The translations under genes were made by a program, and so were the position numbers. DNA of 64,000 nucleotides from Phreatobacter sp. (GTDB taxonomy: Bacteria > Pseudomonadota > Alphaproteobacteria > Rhizobiales > Phreatobacteraceae): NCBI RefSeq assembly GCF_016793595.1, contig NZ_JAEULY010000016.1:123883-187882 (forward strand). The letters are read 5' to 3'. Positions 10,041 to 16,437 of the stretch are shown here, one piece after another. The first letter of the stretch is position 1. Every line of letters starts with the position of its first letter. The notes under the pieces were generated by a model. The model had not been told where the DNA came from, did not search any database, and saw only the letters and a list, made by a program, of their open reading frames with translations.

Positions 10041-10124
10041 CTCGGCATGCTCCTGATCTGAGGCGGCGGATAAGACCATGGCGGACCGGGCAGGGCAACG
10101 CGCGCCGGCCGGGCGGCGGGCAGC

Positions 10125-11117
10125 CTAGTCGATGGCGCGCAGCGTCCGCATGACGGTCCAGCGCGAGGTCGCGGCTGCGACCGCCGTCACCAGCAGGACC
10201 AGCGCTGCGATGCCGGCATAACCGGTCGATCCCAGCGAGAACGAGCCGAACAGCGCCTCGATCTGGTCGCCCCCGGCCGTCGCGCGCCAGCGACCGGCGA
10301 CGAAGCCCGAGACGAGGATGGCGGCGAGCGCCATGAGGCCGCCGATCGCGCTGCCCTTCAGCGCCAGCCAGAGGAAGTGGCGCTGGAACTCGCCCGCGAT
10401 GAAGCTGTCGCGCGCGCCGACGAAATGCAGCACCTCCACCACGGGGCGGTTGGTCTCGACCGCCGCGCGCGTCGCAAAGACCACCGACAGCGCCATGGTC
10501 GCGACCATCAGCGAGACGATGGTCAGGCCGACGACGATCACCGCGCGCGCCATGGCGCGCAGCCGGTCGAACCACTGGCGATGGTCGTCGAGGCTGGCGC
10601 TCGGCACCTCGGCGGCAAGGGCGTTGCGGAAGGCGGTCATGTCGGTGCGCCGGTCGTCGGCGAGCTTGACCACGATCAACCGCGGGATCGGCAGGTCCTC
10701 CGCACCCAGGCTGGCGCCGAGCCAGGGTTCCAGCATCCGCCGCGTTTCTTCCGCCGTGTAGGGCGAGACGTCGGCGACACCGGGGAAGCGGACCGCGATC
10801 TCGGTCGCGCGGCGCACGTCGGCGGCAAGGTCGCGGCCGGAGACCGGACGCACCTGGATTGTCGCCTCGCGCACGATGGACGCGGTCCAGTCCTCGGCGG
10901 CAGTGCGCACCAGATCCACCGCGCCGACCGTCAGCGAGCCAAGGAAGGTCATGATGGCGATGATCACCGCCAGCGCCCGGCCGGAGATCGAGGCGGCCGG
11001 CACCAGCGAAGCCGCGCGGCCCGAACGCGCGCCGGTTCCGCCATCGGCAGGGGCCGGACGATCGCGTGTCGCCAACCAGTGGCTGAGCGAGGCGCTGCGG
11101 CGGGTCCACATCACCAT
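10125..11117 (-). CDS. ftsX: Cell division ABC transporter permease FtsX
   Basis: The membrane half of FtsEX, which couples ATP hydrolysis in the cytoplasm to peptidoglycan hydrolase activation at the septum. It has one N-terminal membrane helix (ALAVIIAIMTFLGSLTVGA), a periplasmic domain with WFDRLRAMARA near its end, and three C-terminal helices. About 330 aa. The start region is ATGGTGATG overlapping the ftsE stop; initiation at 11117 or 11111 is possible, and the TGATG at 11113-11109 suggests tight coupling. Confidence 0.92.
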   Translation of the reverse strand: MVMWTRRSASLSHWLATRDRPAPADGGTGARSGRAASLVPAASISGRALAVIIAIMTFLGSLTVGAVDLVRTAAEDWTASIVREATIQVRPVSGRDLAADVRRATEIAVRFPGVADVSPYTAEETRRMLEPWLGASLGAEDLPIPRLIVVKLADDRRTDMTAFRNALAAEVPSASLDDHRQWFDRLRAMARAVIVVGLTIVSLMVATMALSVVFATRAAVETNRPVVEVLHFVGARDSFIAGEFQRHFLWLALKGSAIGGLMALAAILVSGFVAGRWRATAGGDQIEALFGSFSLGSTGYAGIAALVLLVTAVAAATSRWTVMRTLRAID

Positions 11118-11851
11118 CCGCCGTCCTCGCCGTGGCGCGGATCGAGGATGGCGACCGAGCCGTCGCGGATGATCAGGTGGCGCGCCTCCACCTGGTCGAG
11201 CAGCGACAGGTCGTGGGTGGCGATCAGGACGGCGGTGCCGGTGCGGTTGAGCTCGACGAAGAGGCGCAGCAGGCGCTTGGCGAGCGGCGGATCGACATTG
11301 CCGGTCGGTTCGTCCGCCAGCAGCATTTCGGGGCGCACGATGACGGCGCGGGCGATGGCGGCGCGCTGCTTCTCGCCGCCGGAGAGGATCGGCGGATAGG
11401 CGTCGATACGGTCGCCGAGGCCCACCCAGTCGAGCAGGTCGACCACCTCGGAGCGGTAGCTCGCCTCGTCCTTGCCCATCACCCGCAGCGGCAGGGCGAC
11501 GTTCTCGTAGGTTGTCAGGTGGTCGAGCAGGCGGAAATCCTGGAACACGATGCCGATGCGCCGGCGCAGCACGGACAGTTCGTCCTTGGAAAGCCGCGCG
11601 GTGTCGTGATCGAACACCGTGACGAGGCCGCGCGTCGGCCTGAGCGACAGGAACAGGAGCTTCAGGAGGCTGGTCTTGCCGGCGCCGGACGGCCCGGTGA
11701 GGAACTGGAACGAATGCGGGTCGATACCGAAGGTCAGGTCCCTCAGCACCTCGGGGCCGAGCCCGTAACGCAAACCGACATTCTCGAAACGGACCAAGTC
11801 GGGTGCCTCTCTGGCTGCGGCCGGACGCGTGCGAATCGCCGCGGCGATCAT
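11111..11851 (-). CDS. ftsE: Cell division ATP-binding protein FtsE
   Basis: ABC ATPase partner of FtsX. Walker A is GPSGAGKTSL, the Q-loop FQDFRLL, the signature LSGGEKQRAAIARA, Walker B MLLADEPTGNVD and the switch histidine is in IATHDLSLL. It has 246 aa, with a 19-residue extension before VRFENVGLRYG that is slightly longer than usual. Only 15 bp separate its ATG from the left attachment repeat of the integrated element, so its natural upstream DNA has been displaced. Confidence 0.95.
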   Translation of the reverse strand: MIAAAIRTRPAAAREAPDLVRFENVGLRYGLGPEVLRDLTFGIDPHSFQFLTGPSGAGKTSLLKLLFLSLRPTRGLVTVFDHDTARLSKDELSVLRRRIGIVFQDFRLLDHLTTYENVALPLRVMGKDEASYRSEVVDLLDWVGLGDRIDAYPPILSGGEKQRAAIARAVIVRPEMLLADEPTGNVDPPLAKRLLRLFVELNRTGTAVLIATHDLSLLDQVEARHLIIRDGSVAILDPRHGEDGGW

Positions 11852-11866
11852 GCCAGCCCCGCCGCT

Positions 11867-11879
11867 TAACCGCCAATTA
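11867..11879. other. attL: left attachment core
   Basis: TAACCGCCAATTA, repeated exactly at 25975-25987. Together with the preceding T it forms TTAA-N7-TTAT, a one-mismatch version of a CtrA box. It lies 15 bp upstream of the ftsE start codon and 37 bp downstream of the integrase stop, the usual side for an att site. Confidence 0.85.
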
Positions 11880-11916
11880 TGCCGAGCATCTCGATTTCAC
11901 CTGTTTTTTCAGTGAG

Positions 11917-13002
11917 TTAAGCTTTTCGATTTTCAATAGCAGCCTGGATAATTTTCAGGTCGCTGTTCTCCGCTCGTTCCAGGGTCTTCATTCCAGATCG
12001 GGCGTTCATCTCTCGGTCGATGTGTTTCGAGTACCGCATCACCATGCCGGGGCTCATGCAGAGCTGGTCGCAAATCACTTGGTGCGCGAGCCCAGCGATT
12101 CTCCTCTCGCATACCGCCGACGCTCTCAGGTCGTGCAGGGTGATGTCGGCGGGGATCTTGTCGGCCTGCGCGTCGCGCCAGATCTTCCATTCCGCACGCA
12201 ACCGGTCTTCGGAAATGATTCGGTCGCCGATCGTCAGATAGGGCACCATTCGCTCTACGCCCCATCCATCGATGATCGGGATCGACCAGTTGGGCAGGGG
12301 GCACCAGTGCCGTTCGTTGCCCAGCTTTCGCACGAGCATGTCGATGCCGTTCTCGCGGCGATCCACGGGACGCATACGAACGAGATCGACGCCTCGCTGA
12401 CCAGTCGCGCGTCCGAGAATGGCGGCGCGCATCAGGAGTGGTGGCGCGTGCTGGATGACGTAAGCGAAGGCTTCCGCTGGCCACGGCTCGGCACCGATTC
12501 CTGCTTCATCCAACGGCTCGATCTCGCGGGCGACGTTGATGCTGCAGTAGTCGGCCTTGATGCCTTCCTTCAGCAGCACGCGAAGTACCCGCATCACCAT
12601 GTTCGCCATGGAGGGCCGGTCGCTGAGTGACTCCTGTAGCGCATACACATGCTTTGGCAGGACGTCGCGAACGGGCAGAGCGCCCCATCTGGCGTCGATG
12701 TAGTTCAGCGCCACGTCGTAAGTTTCGCGCGAACTCTCGGCCAATTTGGTCGTGTAGCGGTGCGTCGTCTTGAAGTGAGCGACCAGCGCCTTGAACGTCC
12801 CCGCAGCACCGGCGGCACCGTTCTTTAGCTCGGCGACCTTCTCCCAGAACCGCGGGTCGCGCGGATCGTCGGGCAGCCGAACGAGCGGGCCTTTGTCCGG
12901 TCGTCCCCGGCGCTCCTGGTAGAAGTAGTATTCCTTGTTCGGCCGCTTGACCCGGAACACGTGGTCAGGAAGCGGCACGCCGGCGCTGCGCCTTATCGGC
13001 AT
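11917..13002 (-). CDS. int: Tyrosine recombinase (phage integrase)
   Basis: 361 residues: an N-terminal DNA-binding part (FRVKRPNKEYYFYQERRG), a SAM-like core-binding domain around residues 70-160 and the catalytic domain. The visible catalytic residues are the Arg of GQRGVDLVRM, the His/Arg pair of LHDLRASA and the tyrosine of VMRYSKHID. The region between them is diverged (AHQVICDQLCMSP), so the second His/Trp position is less clear. The gene ends next to attL and is transcribed toward ftsE; no clear terminator separates the two. Confidence 0.92.
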   Translation of the reverse strand: MPIRRSAGVPLPDHVFRVKRPNKEYYFYQERRGRPDKGPLVRLPDDPRDPRFWEKVAELKNGAAGAAGTFKALVAHFKTTHRYTTKLAESSRETYDVALNYIDARWGALPVRDVLPKHVYALQESLSDRPSMANMVMRVLRVLLKEGIKADYCSINVAREIEPLDEAGIGAEPWPAEAFAYVIQHAPPLLMRAAILGRATGQRGVDLVRMRPVDRRENGIDMLVRKLGNERHWCPLPNWSIPIIDGWGVERMVPYLTIGDRIISEDRLRAEWKIWRDAQADKIPADITLHDLRASAVCERRIAGLAHQVICDQLCMSPGMVMRYSKHIDREMNARSGMKTLERAENSDLKIIQAAIENRKA

Positions 13003-13240
13003 CGGCGATTCCCTTCATGAATGGGTCGTCTTCGATCGTCTGCAGCGGCCCGCTGGCGAGGCGCGAGACGACATCGGGCCAGTACCAGCGAAGGACGCCG
13101 CCCCGACGAATGGAGGCTTGCGGCACGAAGCCCTCGCGCGCCCACGCGTCCCATGTGTCGACGCTGATGCCGCACTCGCGAGCGGCGACCTCGCGGCTGA
13201 CGAAGGTGGGAACATTGCCGTTGTCGGGACGCGTCATCAT
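12965..13240 (-). CDS. AlpA/excisionase-like HTH DNA-binding protein
   Basis: 91 residues with a winged-helix/MerR-like N-terminal half: FVSREVAARECGISVDTWDA, then WAREGFVPQASIRRGG and a Trp-rich strand VLRWYWPDVVSRL. This is the pattern of AlpA and Xis proteins that bend DNA at att sites and direct excision. It overlaps the integrase start by 38 nt and its own ATG overlaps the upstream gene's stop (ATGA). Position and fold make excisionase the best call, though a general regulator is possible. Confidence 0.75.
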   Translation of the reverse strand: MMTRPDNGNVPTFVSREVAARECGISVDTWDAWAREGFVPQASIRRGGVLRWYWPDVVSRLASGPLQTIEDDPFMKGIADADKAQRRRAAS

Positions 13241-13938
13241 CGGCGCTCCAGACCTTCGGTTCGTGCGAGGATCTGCTGGAGCGCGTCGCCGTAGACGTAG
13301 ACGGAGCGGTGTATTCCGCACGCGTCATCGTCAGCACTTGGGCCGTCGTCGGCGCGAAAGAAAAAGTCCGTGTGAATCTCGCCGTGGAACGCCTGTGAAA
13401 AAACGACAGCGACATGGTCGTTTGACGGAACGATCTCGAGCTTGATGTCTCCCGGCGTCGGGGCGTCAACCGCAACAAGCCAGCGAGACAGCGCCATCAG
13501 ATAGTCAACGAGCGAGGCGCCGTCATCAGTGCCGGCAAGCACATCCACCACGGCTTGCTTGTATCCCGTTGGATATACCTTGCAGGCGTCGTCGCCAAAC
13601 TCCATCACCCCCACGTCAGGCCGATGAGACAATGCGCCGAGAGCCGCGTTGCGCTCCGCGTCCTCGATCGATCCTCGCTCTTTGCAGTCCGCGTCGATGG
13701 GCTTCCAACGAAACGCCGACCAGTACGCGACGTCATCGGCCGCCTTCGTGGCGACCTTGTAGGTCATGCATGCGAGCAGGAAATGGATGCCCTCGCGGAG
13801 GGTCATGTGAGGAGGATTGCGACCCTTCACCTTCTGACGCAAACCAGCATCGGCAAGCGAACGGTCGAGTACCCAGGCCGTCTCCATCGGGACGCCCCAG
13901 GCTTCAGAAAGAATCGGGATCGCTTCTTTGGCTCTCAT
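13237..13938 (-). CDS. Hypothetical protein of the element, 233 aa
   Basis: No recognised domain, no signal peptide or membrane helix. The N-terminal third (MRAKEAIPILSEAWG, then a basic GLRQKVKGRNPP stretch) could be a DNA-binding or HTH region; the C-terminal half is acidic and beta-rich (LEIVPSNDHVAVVF). It overlaps the Xis-like gene by 4 bases, so it is likely translated with it. The start at 13938 was preferred to an ATG six codons upstream because MRAKEAIPILSEAWG begins the helix. Confidence 0.6.
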   Translation of the reverse strand: MRAKEAIPILSEAWGVPMETAWVLDRSLADAGLRQKVKGRNPPHMTLREGIHFLLACMTYKVATKAADDVAYWSAFRWKPIDADCKERGSIEDAERNAALGALSHRPDVGVMEFGDDACKVYPTGYKQAVVDVLAGTDDGASLVDYLMALSRWLVAVDAPTPGDIKLEIVPSNDHVAVVFSQAFHGEIHTDFFFRADDGPSADDDACGIHRSVYVYGDALQQILARTEGLERR

Positions 13939-14001
13939 CGCAAATATGCGTAGCACGCAGAATAAGCGCGCTCAACATTTATCTGCGTCAGGCGCAGGAT
14001 T

Positions 14002-14454
14002 TTAAGATGGCCTGCCGGCATCGTCGGCTAGGAGCGGGCCATCCCATGGGTCGAGTTCGGGCGCGCAGTGTCGCGCAATGACGTTCGCCGGCACGCCCGT
14101 CTCGATGTCGTAGGACGTGCGGAAGCGAGTGATGGTCGGATCGACCTCCTTCGCTGCCTCGCAGAACCGCGTGAAAAACCACAGCATGCGCTCGTAAGAA
14201 TCGGGGGGAGGGGTCAACAACGCTTGCGTCTCAGTGCGCGTTTCGATGTCGAAGATGAGCAACGCCGTTTTGCGGCCCATTGAAGCCGGCATAATCTCCG
14301 CGCCGAACTTGCCGTCGTAAAAGCCATCCAGGGCGGCGGACAGCTCTCGGCCGAGCCGAACGACGCGCGCATCGACGTCTTCCGCCGCGACGGGAGTAGG
14401 GGCGGGGAGTGCAAGGCTTGCAAGGCCGGTAGCAAACGCTCGACGAGTGGTCAT
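14002..14454 (-). CDS. Exported hypothetical protein, 150 aa
   Basis: Starts with a twin-arginine-like signal, TTRRAFATGLASLALP, and a likely cleavage near VAAED. The mature part is unrecognised (ALLIFDIETRTE, RMLWFFTRFCEAAKEVD). An exported protein in the integrase operon would be cargo rather than structural. It overlaps the upstream 84-aa gene by one base (TGATG). Confidence 0.6.
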   Translation of the reverse strand: MTTRRAFATGLASLALPAPTPVAAEDVDARVVRLGRELSAALDGFYDGKFGAEIMPASMGRKTALLIFDIETRTETQALLTPPPDSYERMLWFFTRFCEAAKEVDPTITRFRTSYDIETGVPANVIARHCAPELDPWDGPLLADDAGRPS

Positions 14455-14708
14455 CAGATGTACTCCTCTTCGAGGTCGTCGCAGCCGCCGAACATGTTGC
14501 CGCTCTGGTAGATCGGGTAGTCACGCCACCCAAGCGATGGTTCTCTATCGCCACCGTCTTCGAGTTCGTCGTCTTCCAGGTCCGTGTCGCCGTCGATGGC
14601 GTCCAGCAAAGCCAGCAGTCGGTCAATGGCGTCCTCGGCTTGGCGCCGAAGTGAGGGCAGGGCAGCGGGCATAGCTTCGCCGGCTGCCGCAGATGGGTGT
14701 CGCGGCAT
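14454..14708 (-). CDS. Small acidic hypothetical protein, 84 aa
   Basis: Contains a helix (AEDAIDRLLALLDAIDGD), a run of acidic residues (TDLEDDELEDGGD) and EPSLGWRD. Short proteins of this appearance are common on rhizobial mobile elements, as I recall, but no function is established. It is the first gene of the leftward operon that ends with the integrase, and its start lies 27 bp from the operator at 14735. Confidence 0.6.
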   Translation of the reverse strand: MPRHPSAAAGEAMPAALPSLRRQAEDAIDRLLALLDAIDGDTDLEDDELEDGGDREPSLGWRDYPIYQSGNMFGGCDDLEEEYI

Positions 14709-14734
14709 GATTTGCTCCGATCGCCAAAGTGTGC

Positions 14735-14750
14735 GATACTTTTAGTATCG
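14735..14750. promoter_or_regulatory. Putative repressor operator 1
   Basis: GATACTTTTAGTATCG contains the inverted repeat GATAC-N5-GTATC. A related copy lies at 14770-14785. Both sit in the gap between the leftward integrase operon (start 14708) and the rightward repressor gene. Confidence 0.6.
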
Positions 14751-14765
14751 TCACGGGATGCACCT

Positions 14766-15020
14766 TTGTCAATACCAAAAGTATCAATTCGTCAGGTGAA
14801 GGCCGCGCGGGCGCTTCTGGATTGGTCGCAAGCGGCGTTGGCCGAGGCATCGGGCGTATCGCTTCCGACTGTAAAGCGGCTCGAAGCCAGCGACGGCGAG
14901 CTTGGAGGTCGAGAGGATACCGGCGATAAGATTCGGGCCGCGCTCGAATCCGCCGGAATAATCTTCGTTGCGGAGAATGGCGGCGGAGCGGGAGTCCGAT
15001 TAGCGAAAAGTAGGGGGTAA
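14766..15020 (+). CDS. XRE-family HTH transcriptional regulator (likely element repressor)
   Basis: A small lambda-repressor-like HTH protein: VKAARALLDWSQAALAEASG, then VSLPTVKRLEASDGELGG. The C-terminal tail AALESAGIIFVAENGGGAGV is common in short chromosomal XRE proteins. Start choice is uncertain. TTG at 14766 gives 84 aa and matches the few residues usually found before the first helix; GTG at 14796 is the alternative. The long form starting at 14697 would read through operator 1. Probable repressor of the divergent integrase operon. Confidence 0.78.
   Translation: MSIPKVSIRQVKAARALLDWSQAALAEASGVSLPTVKRLEASDGELGGREDTGDKIRAALESAGIIFVAENGGGAGVRLAKSRG
14770..14785. promoter_or_regulatory. 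Putative repressor operator 2
   Basis: On the minus strand this is GATACTTTTGGTATTG, differing from operator 1 at two positions. It overlaps the first codons of the regulator if TTG 14766 is used, which would give direct autoregulation. Confidence 0.55.
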
Positions 15021-15023
15021 CCT

Positions 15024-15407
15024 ATGTCTAACGAAATTAAGATGGTTGGATTGCAGGACGTTCGTGACGGCCACCCGTCCGAAGGACAAATGCGCACTGT
15101 TGTAATTCAATTGTCGGAATACGCGCCAACGCTGTGGTCCGAACATTTCAATAGTGAGTGGGCCCAGCATATTTACATGATGAAGCGCCGCGCTGTAGCC
15201 ATGGGGAATACGATAGAAATTTATTGCGTACCGTCCGAGTTGCAAGACAACCACATACCGGAATTGAAGAAGGTGATTGACGCAACTAACGCTCGATTTG
15301 GGGCGGCGATTGCCGAAAGCCAGCGTCGACAGGCGGCCGACGAAAAGCAGCGACGTGCCGAAGTTCAAAGGCTCGAAGAGTTGAAGAAGAGCCTGAAGTT
15401 CGATTGA
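15024..15407 (+). CDS. Hypothetical protein, 127 aa, downstream of the repressor
   Basis: Begins 4 bases after the regulator stop, so it is probably in the same operon. The N-terminal 75 residues read as a compact alpha/beta domain (MRTVVIQLSEYAPTLWSEHF, AVAMGNTIEIYCVPSEL). The C-terminal third is a charged helix (QAADEKQRRAEVQRLEEL), likely coiled coil. Base composition is visibly more AT-rich than in the surrounding genes. No family recognised; a partner or co-regulator of the repressor is a guess from position. Confidence 0.6.
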   Translation: MSNEIKMVGLQDVRDGHPSEGQMRTVVIQLSEYAPTLWSEHFNSEWAQHIYMMKRRAVAMGNTIEIYCVPSELQDNHIPELKKVIDATNARFGAAIAESQRRQAADEKQRRAEVQRLEELKKSLKFD

Positions 15408-15466
15408 CGCGCCCCTTTTTTGCTTTTCTCTCGCCCCTTGCGCAGAATTGCGCAGGGGGAATCGTT

Positions 15467-15796
15467 ATGATCATTGTCCCGGCACCGAAGCCCAAGCGGC
15501 GCGGGTTTGCGAGCACCTGGTTGCCGTGGCTGGTTCTTGGCGCCTTCGGCTTCGTCATCTTCGTGCTGGTGAATTTTGGCGACCGCGGCGAACCTGGAGG
15601 TTCGCCTGAGCAGCTTGCAATGCACGCCGGCCTGATCCAAGCACGCGGGCTGAACTGCCCTAGCGCCACGCGCCTCCGTCCTCAGCCGCAGGATGCCTTC
15701 GGCAGCGTCACGAAGGTGAGCTGCAGCAATGGTGTGGATTTCCGGGTGACCTTCTTGGCAGGTGGTCAGGGCTTTAGAGTTGAGCCGTGGCGGTGA
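15467..15796 (+). CDS. Small membrane-anchored hypothetical protein, 109 aa
   Basis: A basic N-terminus (PKPKRRGFAST) precedes one membrane helix, WLPWLVLGAFGFVIFVLVNF, with a mature domain of about 70 residues containing two cysteines (NCPSATRL, KVSCSNG) that could form a disulphide. AGGGGGAATCGTT precedes the ATG at 15467; the longer frame from 15404 has no such site. Similar one-helix proteins with a short periplasmic domain occur widely; function unknown. Confidence 0.6.
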   Translation: MIIVPAPKPKRRGFASTWLPWLVLGAFGFVIFVLVNFGDRGEPGGSPEQLAMHAGLIQARGLNCPSATRLRPQPQDAFGSVTKVSCSNGVDFRVTFLAGGQGFRVEPWR

Positions 15797-15810
15797 GCCC
15801 GGCTCCCCGT

Positions 15811-16416
15811 TCATTCCCGAACGCGGGAAGCCCCCTCGACACCGTGCACCTGAAATGTCAGCTCCTTCAAGAACGCGCGGGCCTCCGGCGTCATCGCCTC
15901 GAATTCCGCGACAACGATGTCCACCTTCTCTTGGATCTGGGCATCCAGCTTGTGCGCTATGAAAGCGGTTGCCTGGCCCATCAGCCGATTCATCTCGGCA
16001 TTTGGACCGATCTCCATTCGCGTCAACTGCACCACGCCGATGCCCGCGCCAGGTTGCACATCTACGGCAACGGTCATTTCTTCCTGCACATTCACCGAAT
16101 GAGCGATGTGCTTGTTCCTGATCTCGTTAAGTTGCGCGTGAAACTCCAGCGGCTCTCCGGGGAGTTCCTTCAGGATTTCGGCTCTTAGGGCGAGCCGCTT
16201 GCCCCCCGAGAAGCAGCGAAAGTACGAGACAAGCGCCGCCGACCAGAGCGCCCGCAGTATCGTGTCGTCCCGCTTTTCCTCTGGCTCCAGCAGCAGCTTG
16301 TCGAGGCGAAAGCAACATCTGTTCGCAAACATGATGTCATTCGCGACCGCACGCAGTTCCGCCAGCTCTTTTGCTGCGGGTGTAGACATCTCAAAAAGAC
16401 GACGGCGGGTGGTCAC
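15811..16416 (-). CDS. HEPN-motif protein, possible defence RNase or toxin cargo
   Basis: A 201-residue, largely helical protein. The segment EIRNKHIAHS contains R-x5-H, the RX4-6H motif of HEPN ribonucleases, preceded by a helix with YFRCFSGGKRLAL. The N-terminal region has a helix ELAELRAVANDIMF. HEPN proteins act as toxins or abortive-infection nucleases and are frequent mobile-element cargo. The GTG start at 16416 has AGGAG seven bases upstream, which decided it over an internal ATG at 16389. It sits after the tape-measure gene, a typical place for accessory genes. The motif is short, so this is not certain. Confidence 0.6.
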   Translation of the reverse strand: MTTRRRLFEMSTPAAKELAELRAVANDIMFANRCCFRLDKLLLEPEEKRDDTILRALWSAALVSYFRCFSGGKRLALRAEILKELPGEPLEFHAQLNEIRNKHIAHSVNVQEEMTVAVDVQPGAGIGVVQLTRMEIGPNAEMNRLMGQATAFIAHKLDAQIQEKVDIVVAEFEAMTPEARAFLKELTFQVHGVEGASRVRE

Positions 16417-16437
16417 GGAGCGCTCCTAGTGAAAGCG

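Noticed and set aside
13957..14001. Additional left-hand gene between 13957 and 14001
   Set aside because: Only 45 bp of AT-richer spacer; no frame.
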